Source of the DNA: Pelobates cultripes
Taxonomy: Eukaryota; Chordata; Amphibia; Anura; Pelobatidae
Direction: 5' to 3'
DNA length: 64,000 bases
Assembly (NCBI GenBank): GCA_933207985.1
Contig: OW240918.1
Span: 113,961,297-114,025,296, forward strand
Shown here: positions 12,645 through 22,539 of the stretch, piece after piece
Layout of the letters: each line of letters opens with the position of its first letter
Position numbering within the stretch: the stretch's first letter is position 1
Position numbers and translations under genes: made by a program
The notes under the pieces: generated by a model
Told to the model about the DNA's origin: nothing
Databases searched by the model: none
Seen by the model: the letters and a program-made list of their open reading frames with translations, nothing else

Positions 12645-13090
12645 ATATGATTGCGGCTCCCTTGACAAAGGCATTTTGCCGAAACGTTGGGGGCTTGCTG
12701 ACTGATTTTTCTTCCCTCTTCTTACTAGGTCTCGTATGCATCTGTTCTTTGTATATAGATTTATTTGTGGGTTGTTATGATTTGGTATCTCATATAGCTA
12801 TTTACTACACTGGTATTCAGTAATTAATTTACTATATATTTTGCTCATATGAAATTCTTGAACTTTTGGCAATTTCTCTGTACCATTTGTATCGGAATGT
12901 TTGTTTTTGCTTTGATTTATTGATATGTATAATGAGATATCCATTTGCTGTGGACTCATCTAATAAAGATTTGTGTATATATTTATGGTTGTGCTCCTTG
13001 CTTGGGTAGTATTTGTAACTTTTGTGGTCCTTTGGGAATGGGACCTTGTGTGAGTGAGCACCCAGTATCATTTGTTTAGCTCCTTCTTGA
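12645..13090 (+). repeat. Penelope-like 3' tail with hammerhead-like fold
   Basis: At 12653-12697 the order is a GCGGCTCCC arm, TTGACAA, a 4-bp hairpin GGCA-TTT-TGCC, GAAACGTT, and a GGGGGCTTGC arm. The flanking arms can pair with each other (eight of nine positions counting G-U), which gives the three-way shape of a type I hammerhead. The core differs from consensus at C3 (T) and G8 (A). An AATAAAG and a 'TGTGCTCC' phrase follow, typical of retroelement tails. A related copy lies on the minus strand at 38290-38545. Confidence 0.45.
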
Positions 13091-13123
13091 GACTGTCTTT
13101 ATTAACATTTGGAGTGTGCCTAC

Positions 13124-14194
13124 CAGGGACGTATTTGCCGCGAGGCCAACAAGGCATTTGCCTTGGATGGCAATTTCCAAGGGGCGGTAAAAAACGCCCG
13201 CCCCCCCAAATGCCCAGGCAAATGTCTTGTTTGCCTCTTTTAATGGGAGCCGAAGAGCTGACCAGCTGGCCACCTTTGGGCTCCCCTGGGGCAGGTGGGC
13301 GGCATATCAAAATAAGGTAGGAAGTGGTAAAATCCCCATGCACATTCTCCATGCAGTTGAAAGCACATCCCGGGAGGGCGGGCAGTAACACTATGCATCA
13401 TATTCCAGCTCCCGGCATCACTGCGGGTCGTGCGAGAGAGCTGAGCAGAGCACTCAGGGGAAAGTGCTCCCTCGCTGACTGCACAGTGTGCCTGCCTGCC
13501 CGGGAAACAACCCCCCACCTGCCTGTACGTCCGGCCGCCTCTCTGCCCCACTGGACCTCAGGTGAAAAATCTAAAAAGTAGGGAGGCTGACAGGATTTCA
13601 ATTTAATTTTTTTTTTAGTAATAATAATAATTGTGGGGGAAATGTGTGTGTGTGTGTGTCAGTGAATGTGAGTGAGTGTGTCAGTGAATGTGAGTGAGTG
13701 TGTCAGTGAGTGTGTGTGTCAGTGAATGTGAGTGTGTGTGTCAGTGAATGTGAGTGAGTGTATCAGTGAATTTGAGTGAGTGTGTGTGTTTCAGTGAGTG
13801 TCTGTGTCAGTGAATTTGAGTGAGTGTGTGTGTGTGTCTGTCAGTGTGTGTATGTGTGTCTGTCTGTGAGTGTGTCGGTCAGTCACTGTGTATGTGTCGG
13901 TCAGTGAGTGTGTGCGTCTGTCAGTGAGAGCGTGCGTCTGTCAGTGTGTGTCCAAGTAATAGTGTATGTCTGTCTATCAGTGTGTCAAATCAGTGAGTGT
14001 GTGTATGTCATTGTTTGTCAGTGTATATGAGAGTGTGTGTCTGTCAGTGAGTGTATGCATTTATCAGTGAGAGTGTGCGTCTGTCAGTCAAAGTGCGGCC
14101 TTGACAGGAAGGGGTGGAGAAATATTTAAGTTAGGGGTGGGGGTGCCCGAGCACCGTCCTGCCTAGGGCAGCACAAATCCTAAACACATCACTG
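13124..14194. mobile_element. hAT-type non-autonomous element with 8-bp target duplication
   Basis: The element begins CAGGGACGTATTTGCC and ends in ACACATCACTG. It is flanked by an exact 8-bp direct repeat GTGCCTAC at 13116-13123 and 14195-14202. An 8-bp duplication and CAG...CTG ends are the hallmarks of hAT transposons. Inside, a GC-rich half is followed by a TG-rich minisatellite (13640-14090). There is no transposase frame, so it must have been moved by a related autonomous copy. Confidence 0.85.
13640..14095. repeat. TG-rich minisatellite 'GTGTGTCAGTGAATGTGAGTGA'
   Basis: Imperfect tandem units built from GTGTCAGTGA and GAATGTGAGTGA. It lies wholly inside the hAT-type element 13124-14194 and was probably mobilised with it or expanded later. 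Confidence 0.9.
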
Positions 14195-14202
14195 GTGCCT
14201 AC

Positions 14203-15830
14203 CTATTTTAAATTTTTATTAAGTCCATAGTTGTGTCAGGTTACCTGTTAAAAGAATACCCCAGACACTTAAAGCACTTGATCATATATTTAGTGGCCAG
14301 CATGATGTATGTTCTTTTATAATTTATAACTGTCAATATAACCTGTTCATGATCTATACACTTACAGGTTAAATGTCGCTTCCAAAGAAGGGACAGTTCC
14401 TTGTTTTTTTGAACTAATGGAGGCTGGCCTATAGGGGCAGGTGGGCAGGTAGGACAGGCCCCCTTCCCAACCCCACAATATTTGCTGGAACAAAAAGAAC
14501 TAATCACAAGTATGTTTTATAAAGAGTATCAATTCTTCACTTTACCCACGTACTAATAGCTGGATAATGGAGATGCATTTAAAAGGCAGAGCAACTTACC
14601 ATATCAAGATGTTGGGGTATGTTTGAAAACAATGCCTCATTATCTCTGGCCAAGTTGTCCTCTCCCATGGGGGCCATAGATCCATACTGCCAGATTTGTG
14701 CTCATACACACAAATCAGTCGTCACAGATACACATAGCTACACATTCCAATACACACATATAATATACGCTTACACCCAGCACATGTAGAATGCTAGAAC
14801 TCAATGGAGGCAGCTACCTGCATTGTCTATGGAATCTGGTACTCAAGCTCCAGTCTGGTACTTACTTTCTGCAACATCACACTGCATGGAAGCTGCTCTC
14901 TTCTTGTGGGGTGGAGAAGGTAATGCAACTCCCAGTAGTCTTAGAACGACAAACAGGGTAAGTAACCTAACAATATATGGTGCTGGGGGAAGAGTTAAAT
15001 GGGGGTGGGTGGAGATAAGGAAATGGAGTATTTAAGGGAAATGGACCGGGGTGGACAGGGAGATAAACCTGTGCGGAGCAAGGGAGATGGAGCTGAGAGA
15101 ATAGAGGAAGATGAACTTGGGGGGTGGGGGAAAGAGATGGACCTAGGTGGATAGAGAAAGATGGAGTTGAGGGGAAGTAGGGAGATAGAGCTGGACAAGG
15201 ACAGACAGACAAGTGAGGCTATTGGGGATCACTAATTTGATTTGTGTATGAATATGTAACAAAGGTTCATAGAAATAAAAATTGTAGTAATGTGCACAGT
15301 GTATTAATATATTAAAGGTCTCCTCAGTGTGACAAACGCTCCTTCCCATGAACATTTGCCACAAACTCCTGGAGAAGTGTGGAAGCTGGCTTCGAGCCCA
15401 CCGACTATAGTCCAGGTCGGAGACCCCGTTTGAGAGTTACCCTGTCCAACAGCCATTAGCAGCATTCCCTCGCATGAACCAAACCTACGAATGGTCTAAT
15501 TATAATGGAACTAATTTTTAGCATGAGAACTTTGTGGGTCCCCGGTCACCTCAGCAGTACTTCACCACGAATGTTATGGAACTGTTTTTCGGCATGAGGT
15601 GACCATGCGATCCCCAGACAACTTGGTCCAGGGTCTTGAACCACTTTGCAACCCGCCAGAAGAGAGCTTTTTGGATGGAAGGTGCTTGAGACTAAGGGGA
15701 ACAAACGCTACCTGAGAGCCTTGTGTGAAGAAGAGAAAAGCTGCAAATTTAGTGCCAGCCCAAGAAGGCTACAGCTAAAGGAAAAATGTAATGGGACTGT
15801 GTGTCTGTATGAAATGTAATTGTCACATAA
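14203..15830. other. No gene; purine-rich imperfect repeat at 15040-15200
   Basis: At 15040-15200 there are several imperfect repeats of a GAGATGGA(G/C)CT-containing unit of about 30 bases. The rest (including 15360-15790, which has phrases such as 'AATGGAACTAATTTT' and 'TTATGGAACTGTTTTT') has no recognisable gene. A truncated LTR-like origin for 15360-15790 is possible but unsupported. Confidence 0.35.
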
Positions 15831-15834
15831 CAGC

Positions 15835-15945
15835 CCAAGCCCTGCAGACAGACCTGGCTGGGTTTGAACTCACAGCCCAAGCCTTTTAAGAGACCTGGCT
15901 AGGTTTGAACTCACAGCTCCAGCATCCCAGTCAGGTTCTCTGCCA
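15835..15945 (-). repeat. Two-fold short duplication with tRNA B-box-like phrase
   Basis: A unit containing AGACCTGGCT(G/A)GGTTTGAACTCACAG occurs twice (about 15849-15876 and 15890-15918). On the minus strand, GAGTTCAAACC resembles a polymerase III B box, so a tRNA-derived SINE remnant is conceivable. I could not find an A box or a full cloverleaf. Confidence 0.3.
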
Positions 15946-16023
15946 TGCTGTCCACCATAGGGCTTCATTTTCTGTTTGCATTTTTCTGCTTCCTCACCAC
16001 CTTGCCCTGGATTAAGCAATGCT

Positions 16024-16123
16024 NNNNNNNNNNNNNNNNNNNNNNNNNNNNNNNNNNNNNNNNNNNNNNNNNNNNNNNNNNNNNNNNNNNNNNNNNNNNN
16101 NNNNNNNNNNNNNNNNNNNNNNN
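16024..16123. other. Assembly gap, 100 N
   Basis: Exactly 100 N. It lies about 310 bp upstream of the retroviral 5' LTR, so the local join may not be reliable. Confidence 0.98.
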
Positions 16124-16890
16124 CCTGGCCACAAGATTCAGAAGGCTGAAGTTTCTGACAACTGAACAGATTATAAATGCACAAGGGCAAAAACAGTTGC
16201 CTGCTGTGAAAAGGGAGATGGTGCAACAGCTGTAAACATCCACATCAACCATAACTACAACTGCTGCATCTTTAAAGTCTGTCTCTTTGGATGACTGTCA
16301 AGGCAGCGGTCACGAAAATAGAGAATAGAGGGGGCAACCGTAGGACATAAAACAGACAAGTTAGGAAGGGAGTTCAGGTTTACTTTAGGATGGCCCCTGC
16401 CAAGGACTGAAACCTTTCACATTGGTAATGAGCTATGTCAGAGTATTTATATCGGCAGACATTTTGTGCTATGATAGAAACTAAAAGTGTATATTCTGAG
16501 TCACTCTGAACAGATCAGACTCCATTTTGTTATTTCAAGTTAACAAAAAGACACTATATTTCTATCTGTAAGCTAACCACTTTCCCAGAGCTGAGGAATG
16601 CATAGTATATACAAGCCAAGTGATAAGGAAGGGGGTTGGACAGACTGTCTAATGCTAATGGAATATAATCAAATCTAAACCCAGACAATTGTGACAGAGA
16701 AGATTAAATAATAAAATTTAACTGTCTATATATATAAGGTACCATTGTATAGAAAAGGGTAACTTAGTTCATGATCTGCCATATCAGAAAAAAACTCAGA
16801 TTTGCAGACACATAGTCTGGACAAAATTTAAGAAACCCTTTGATCTTTGAAGGATACGTAAGTTATAGCCACTATCTAGATAGGCCAAAA

Positions 16891-16898
16891 TGACGTCA
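16891..16898. promoter_or_regulatory. CRE/ATF site TGACGTCA in the 5' LTR
   Basis: An exact 8-base CREB/ATF palindrome, conserved at 27731-27738 in the 3' LTR although the sequence just upstream has diverged. It sits about 160 bp before the TATA-like box, a normal place for a U3 enhancer element. Confidence 0.6.
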
Positions 16899-17059
16899 AA
16901 ATAGCCACCAGGAAAAGTTAACTCTTTCCTGGATAGGTATGTTTAGTAGGACAAGACTGCCCTCTATAGACCAAATAACTAATTTGCGATCTGGAAGATA
17001 ACCACACCTCTAGTGCTTCTATTGGGTTATCAACTGATGACGTACAGAGAGTCTGGCCC

Positions 17060-17067
17060 TTTAAAAG
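17060..17067 (+). promoter_or_regulatory. Candidate TATA-like box of the 5' LTR
   Basis: TTTAAAAG follows GGCCC and lies downstream of the CRE. It is conserved in the 3' LTR. An alternative TATATATAAGG lies near 16728. The true start site cannot be told from sequence alone. Confidence 0.4.
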
Positions 17068-17946
17068 TTAAGACAAAGGGAAGATAGGAGACGAGAGAGG
17101 GAGGCAAGAGATGCAAGATATGCAAAGGAGAGGAGAGAGGAATTGGAAGTTTGGGGATTCCAACTCGGACAACATCTGAGACTAACACTCTACTCCTAAA
17201 ACTCTAACACTTAGAATTTACTGACTTTCTAACCAACACCTCCATGCAGAGAGACTACCAATCGGATGAAATATCTACTCAACTGGTAATTATACTGGTT
17301 TCATTTAATGAAATTAAATTAAATTAATTAAAATGTATTAATAGCATTATATATGACTGGATAAAGCACGGTCAGATTTCCATATTAAGAAATCTTAGTT
17401 AACTAAGAATATATAGTTATAAACATTCCATTCTGCAGGTGGAATTAAGAATAATTATATATTGATGTGATATTATCACGTGTTAGCATACCGCTGTTTT
17501 TATCCAGGGGTATTGATTTGCTCTAAATTAAGATAGATATCTTTTAGACAAATTAAAAATCTGCTTATATAATATGTAGATTCTCTTATTGGATTGTTTT
17601 CAAGAAAATGAATTTAAACTGGTTTAAATGTTATTTTATTTAAAAATACATAAGAGTAGATCTTAACTACCTAGGAGATCTAGCCAGCATTGAAAGGGTT
17701 ATTCTAACTGTCTGCTAAACTTTACGACCTTACGCTGCACTCTGAGGAATTCTGTTCTTCGCTGTGAAAAGTTTCACTTTCAACCTGTGTTAAAGATAGT
17801 CATAAATAATTCTTGACAGGAAATGCTATTTAGCCATTGTAACGTAATACCCATTTCTTTGTATTGCATATAATTTTGTACTGGATATTCATTGATTATT
17901 GTCATGCATGTTACATAATATTATTTGTTAATTATTGGTTATCATA

Positions 17947-17952
17947 AATAAA
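17947..17952 (+). terminator. LTR polyadenylation signal AATAAA
   Basis: AATAAA lies 137 bp before the LTR end and is conserved at 28779-28784 in the 3' LTR, where it would act on the proviral transcript. Confidence 0.6.
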
Positions 17953-18092
17953 ATCTATTTTTATACATTGTGATATTAATTATATGAAATACATTCCACT
18001 TAACACGATAAACGTTCTTTGGGATCTGAGAATTGAAATAGTGGGCAATTCTCAACTGTTACTATTATTATCCCATAAATATCCCCACATAT

Positions 18093-18110
18093 TGGAGGCA
18101 CTGCTGAGAT
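18093..18110 (+). other. Primer-binding site, tRNA-Thr-like
   Basis: TGGAGGCACTGCTGAGAT lies three bases after the LTR CA end, exactly where a retroviral primer site is expected. From memory it matches the complement of a vertebrate tRNA-Thr(AGU) 3' end at about 16 of 18 positions, better than tRNA-Gln. The site primes minus-strand DNA synthesis. Confidence 0.7.
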
Positions 18111-18220
18111 CGTTTAAGTTGAAATTATATTTCATATATAATAATATTGGTGTAATTCATGCAATTTAATCTTGATATAGAAAATAGTTTTGTATTGAGA
18201 TTAAATCACTGTATAGAAAT

Positions 18221-20287
18221 ATGGCTGAATCCAGTAATACATCTGTAACAGATAATACTGAAATAATTGAAGACCTAAGAAAACATACTCTAGTTCATAT
18301 TCATAAACATATGAAAAATGATGCAACCTATGAGGTTTGGTTGAAAAGCATAGAATGGGAAGCTAAACACACCATTCTAACTGATGAACACATCATCATA
18401 TATCTTAAAGAAATTGCTGAACAAAAGAACATAGAAAGGAAAATGGCGTTCATAATACACTCTTGGCCTTTCTTTATGACAGCACTTCTTAAGGTGTGTG
18501 ATGAAAACAAGTCATTGAATGCCAAATTGGACACGTACAGTGACGATTTGGGCATTCAAAATGGGAAATACCAAGATTTACTTGCTGAGCATAAAACTTG
18601 TCAGGCTGATCATGAAAAAGAAATGAAAGCTTTGATGGATAAATATACACAGGAAATAAATCAGCTTAAAATGCAATTGGATGAGTATGAAAAGGAGAGT
18701 CAGAAATTAGACAGTGAGGTTGGTAGTCATCATTCTGTGCCAAAAAGTTGCACAAAAATGCAAGAAAAGACTATCTGTAAATCCCCTCCTTATTATGATT
18801 TTCCCACACCAAACCAGGTTTTCATAAAACAGTCTGTAAGTAAAGGTGTGAGTAATTCTAAAAAATCAACTGTGGAACAAGATTCCCCATCTCATGACAT
18901 TACCAAGCCATCTTGGCAATCTTGGGCAGAACAGTTTGAAAAAGCTGTCTTGGCCAAACTTGAGAGGGAGAGTCCGATTCAAGGTGATAGGAATGAAAAC
19001 AGACATGGTTCTGTACACTGGCAGAATTCTGATGCAGATCAGAGTTGTGACAGTGAACAAGAAGCTCAGAGTGATGGGAGTGAAAGTGATTGCACTGTCC
19101 ACTCTGAAGGCCATGTAACTGATATGCCATCTGCACTGTTGTACGGGTCTAATTCCTCTTCAGCAGACAGTTCGCATAGACGTTTACCAAAACACAGAAA
19201 CAGAGGTTGTAAATCAACGACGCCTGTTTATGAGACACCAAAGGTTATCAAATTCCTTAGAGAGACTGTCCCACAATTTTCTAGAGGTTCAGGAAACATA
19301 TCTGAACATCTGGAAAATTATGATAGAGCAATGAATTCATTGGGCATGTATGATCACATTCATAAGAAATGGTTCATTACATGGACCTTTGATTCAATGT
19401 GTCGTGTTTATCTAGAAAGTCTTCAAGCTATACAGTTAATGTCCTGGTCCAAGATGAAATATGAAATAATCATGGAATATGGTAAGTATAAAACCATTAC
19501 CTCTGCAAAGAGGGCGCTTTATAACTTAAAGTGCCGTCCAGATCAAAGCCCCAGAGAATTTTTAATAATTCTTAAAAATGCATACTCCGTGGCCCAAAGA
19601 AAACCCAGGTATGAAAGCACAGACTTTAAAGATCTGTATTTTCATGCCATGCCAGTAAACATACAAATGAATCTCGCAAGAGATTACGATTGTAAGTTGC
19701 CATTAGACAGTCAGTGTATGAAATTGTATACTACACACCATGCACATGACGAAAATCAGCCAAAGGTTAAGAAACCTGGTGATAAAATGGTGTCAGAGAC
19801 TAAAATTCAGTTAGGTGTAGAAACCCAACAGAAAAAGAGGACCTATTCCGAGGTTTTGAAAACACCAAAACCTCAGAAACAGGAAAACGCAGGAAGCAAT
19901 TCTGCAAATTCCTCTAATAACTCTGAAAAATCCAATGCCAATGGGAATAAACGCCCCTGGGTTAATAAAAACCAAGGCAATTCCCAATGGAGAAGGAATC
20001 CTCAGGGAAATAGGAGATATGGAAACAGAAACAACCAATCTGCTTCCAATAACTCCCAACAGTCTCAGCCATCCCAGCCAAATTCTAATGGGCAAAGACA
20101 AAACGGCAATGGGGGAAATAATTTGCGTCGTCAGGTTGGTCAATTGACAGACCAGATGGGCAAATTAATGGAGGGAATGACAAAGATTAACGAAGTCTTT
20201 GCCAGAAATCCTTTTTTTGGGATAGCTCCAATTGCAGAACTACCTGTGCAACCGCAGCAACAACAACAACAGGCGCCGCAGCAATAA
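18221..20287 (+). CDS. gag: Retroviral Gag polyprotein, intact 688-aa frame
   Basis: The structural precursor that assembles the particle. The start is the first ATG after the leader. Residues ~95-170 form a long charged heptad-rich coiled coil. A Ser/Asp-rich linker covers ~175-330. Residues ~340-510 are helical and capsid-like, including a QSPREFLIILKNAYS segment reminiscent of the conserved capsid region of Ty3/retroviral Gag. The C-terminal ~545-650 is rich in Asn, Arg and Gly and should bind RNA, but it contains no CCHC zinc knuckle. This is unlike orthoretroviruses and closer in spirit to foamy-virus Gag. It ends in a Gln-rich tail (PVQPQQQQQQAPQQ) and tandem stops TAA TAG. The whole frame is free of lesions, which points to a young or conserved copy. 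Domain names are inferred from position and composition. Confidence 0.93.
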   Translation: MAESSNTSVTDNTEIIEDLRKHTLVHIHKHMKNDATYEVWLKSIEWEAKHTILTDEHIIIYLKEIAEQKNIERKMAFIIHSWPFFMTALLKVCDENKSLNAKLDTYSDDLGIQNGKYQDLLAEHKTCQADHEKEMKALMDKYTQEINQLKMQLDEYEKESQKLDSEVGSHHSVPKSCTKMQEKTICKSPPYYDFPTPNQVFIKQSVSKGVSNSKKSTVEQDSPSHDITKPSWQSWAEQFEKAVLAKLERESPIQGDRNENRHGSVHWQNSDADQSCDSEQEAQSDGSESDCTVHSEGHVTDMPSALLYGSNSSSADSSHRRLPKHRNRGCKSTTPVYETPKVIKFLRETVPQFSRGSGNISEHLENYDRAMNSLGMYDHIHKKWFITWTFDSMCRVYLESLQAIQLMSWSKMKYEIIMEYGKYKTITSAKRALYNLKCRPDQSPREFLIILKNAYSVAQRKPRYESTDFKDLYFHAMPVNIQMNLARDYDCKLPLDSQCMKLYTTHHAHDENQPKVKKPGDKMVSETKIQLGVETQQKKRTYSEVLKTPKPQKQENAGSNSANSSNNSEKSNANGNKRPWVNKNQGNSQWRRNPQGNRRYGNRNNQSASNNSQQSQPSQPNSNGQRQNGNGGNNLRRQVGQLTDQMGKLMEGMTKINEVFARNPFFGIAPIAELPVQPQQQQQQAPQQ
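20212..20218 (+). promoter_or_regulatory. Candidate -1 ribosomal frameshift site (T7)
   Basis: Seven T sit in the gag frame as T-TTT-TTT, the required X-XXY-YYZ phase for -1 slippage. The pol frame is the -1 frame relative to gag and is open from 20191, so slippage here would join Gag to Pol about 70 nt before the gag stop. Twelve bases downstream, TTGCA and TGCAA (20230-20249) could form a small 5-bp hairpin. A stronger pseudoknot was not worked out. Confidence 0.65.
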
Positions 20288-20715
20288 TAGCCACTGTGAC
20301 TAAACAGGCTAGGTTATCAGTAGATGTAATACCTAACCCTGTTTCCTTTCCAAGTACTAACAGTCAAACAAACAATAGTTGTGTTAGAAAACCTATTGCC
20401 TATACCGTCACTTCACTTCCGGGTGAAAGAGGCGCGACGTGTTCCTCTGTTTTTTCATTTCAGCCAAAGGCTAAAGTAGCCCCAGCAGCCACTGGTTTCC
20501 AGGATCCAGACCTGAAAGGGTTAACTGATGAGATGCCGACCACTAGTTCCCGCTTGACAGTTCAAGATATTCCTAAAAAGGATGGGCCTGTGGGTAAGAC
20601 TGAGCATTCCTCAGTACAGGTAGAAACTACTACTGTGACCGGTAATGTATGGAAAACAAGTAATATGTTGACACATTCTAAATTCTTATGTGAATTAGAA
20701 GAACATGAAGGAAGG

Positions 20716-21069
20716 TACTACATGTCTGTAGAAATACAGGATTCGCTACCCCAGCCTTTTAAAGGGTTGATAGATACTGGTTCACAAGCCACTATCTTAT
20801 CCAATACCTACTTCCAGCAGGTAATGGACTTAGCAACGGATAAGCCGAAGCTAAGAGATTTCCCCAATGCTCTGTTGAGTGTAGGAGGAAATGCCCTTCA
20901 TGTTATTGGCAATACTTGGTTAAAGTTTAAAATAGGTAATAAAACCTTTAGACACCCGGTGATAGTGGTAGATCTTCCCTATGACCGACTGATTCTGGGT
21001 ATAGACATACTCAGAAGACTTAACACGATTATTGACTGTGTAAATGGAATTGTATGGTCACAAGCTAAG
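20716..21069 (+). other. Pol domain: catalytic retropepsin (DTG)
   Basis: An aspartic protease that would cut Gag and Pol into mature proteins. It shows the catalytic GLIDTGSQATILS stretch (D160), a flap-region glycine pair (SVGGN) and the closing RLILGID motif (231-237). Retroviral proteases normally act as homodimers, each chain giving one aspartate. A second copy of this fold follows 219-220 residues later in the same chain. Confidence 0.88.
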
Positions 21070-21375
21070 GTTCCCATAACCTATGAGAAATCACATGTAC
21101 AATCTGATCGTAACTGCCATGTGATAGAAGAAAGACCTGACTCGATCGAGGTACATTTTAGGAATAGTCAGTCACCTGACGTGACTATCCTGCAGGTGAA
21201 TGATGCAATCGCACCTGTAGATGAGCATTCCGTAAGAATTGCTCCAGAGAGGATCCAGAATGTCTCTCTGGAAGGTGATGTTTTAACCATTTCTCTCCAC
21301 AGGGACTATGTTGAATCTGTAGATCTGGCAGGTAATGCTCAATTCCTTGCCAGAATTGAAAGGGTTAATAACAAC

Positions 21376-21732
21376 TTATTCTTTCCTATGCAAATAAATG
21401 ACTTAGGAAGAAGTAGGAATGCAAAGCTGGACTTACAGAGTGAGAACAGCTATATTAGCAGAAGTCTGTTAAAGCAGATCGCTAATCCTAAAATGATCAG
21501 GTACGCTTCCCCACATGACAGGTGGATCCAGAATCTGGATGGCGAATCAGAGAGTCACAATGTGATAGCAAAATGTTTACTATCTATTTCCATCGGAAAT
21601 AAGACAGTTAAACATTTATTCCTAGTGATAGACGAACCTCGCTATCAGGTTTACGTTGGCAATGATGTCATACATCGCTTTGCCATACACCTTGACCTGA
21701 TTAATTCCAACTTGTGGACAAGGTTAAAAGGT
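21376..21732 (+). other. Pol domain: second retropepsin-like repeat without DTG
   Basis: This aligns with the first domain with almost constant offset: D160/D379, IGNKT 213-217/433-437, H220/H440, D226/D446, G235/G455 and D237/D457. The catalytic triplet DTG is replaced by DLQ and the flap glycines are lost. The 27 residues from IGNKT to the GxD motif align without a gap. It reads as a tandem duplicate that lost activity, possibly kept as a structural partner. I know of no retrovirus described with this arrangement, but I could not search. Confidence 0.8.
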
Positions 21733-22539
21733 AATCCTTGTGGATACCTACACGAGGAAAACGCCCTGAAATCAGGACAAATACTCCCATATGCGGTAAG
21801 TATCCAAGTTCCTGATGACATAACCATTCCACAGGGGACAAGTAACTTTCTTTTACCCATACAGGTCAAGGAGGGTCAGAGATTAGAAAACTCTGATGCC
21901 CTAATCTGTTTATCCAACAGGATACAACAATTAGGGATGGTGGTAACACATACACCAATGGTAAGTATTGGTAAGAATCCCACCTATATCATGGTCAACA
22001 ATGTTACACCCAATAGTGTTACTTTACCAAAAGGAACATTACTAGGTCTAGCATTGGATGTTGAGTACTATACATTTGGTTTCCAAAACCAAATTATAGG
22101 CCTCATCCCTGAAGAATACTTAACAGAGGACGAAATTGTCGATCAAATATTCCATTCCTCCCCAGAAGGATTATTCACTATCCTATCTGTGTATCCCTTC
22201 AACGTTGAAGAAGGCTCGTGTAAAATCGAAGAAGCATCTATCACCTTCGATCATCCGCTCAATGAGCAGGAATCACAAGAGTATCACGACCAAAGAGAAA
22301 AGGTAAGTCAACACCGAACTGACCTAACTTCTAGGCTTGAAGAAGCTTATGAGATAGGCCAGCCTGAAATCTTTCCAGGATTTCAGGAAAGGCTAGAAGA
22401 GCAAATATCTTTAGCTGACGGTTGCTCCAATGATGCTGAGCGGCAACAGCTAAAGGAAATCCTTTTGGAATTCCAAGATATTTTTGCCAAAGATTCCTAC
22501 GACTGTGGGTTAACTAACCTCCACGTAGCCAGAATACAA

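Larger units (their letters stand above)
16436..18089 (+). repeat. 5' LTR
   Basis: Begins TGTCAGAG and ends ATCCCCACA, with TG...CA termini. It is 1654 bp, against 1606 bp for the 3' copy. The last ~1.1 kb is nearly identical between copies, while the first ~450 bp has clustered differences and indels, including about 30 bp around 16622-16665 missing from the 3' copy. Candidate signals seen in both copies are a palindromic CRE site TGACGTCA (16891-16898), a TTTAAAAG TATA-like box (17060-17067) and AATAAA (17947-17952). These mark this stretch as promoter and polyadenylation region, but the U3/R/U5 borders are inferred only. Confidence 0.95.

Noticed and set aside
13068..13601. Proline/arginine-rich frames on both strands
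   Set aside because: They fall in the GC-rich half of the hAT-type element and partly outside it. There is no domain or conserved motif.
13640..14095. A possible CRISPR-like array of regularly spaced repeats
   Set aside because: The units are a degenerate TG minisatellite without unique spacers, and the genome is eukaryotic.
15835..15945. A tRNA gene suggested by a B-box-like phrase
   Set aside because: There is no A box, acceptor stem or anticodon arm, and the phrase is part of a short duplication.
15870..16252. Frames running through the N gap
   Set aside because: They are open only because the N run contains no stops.
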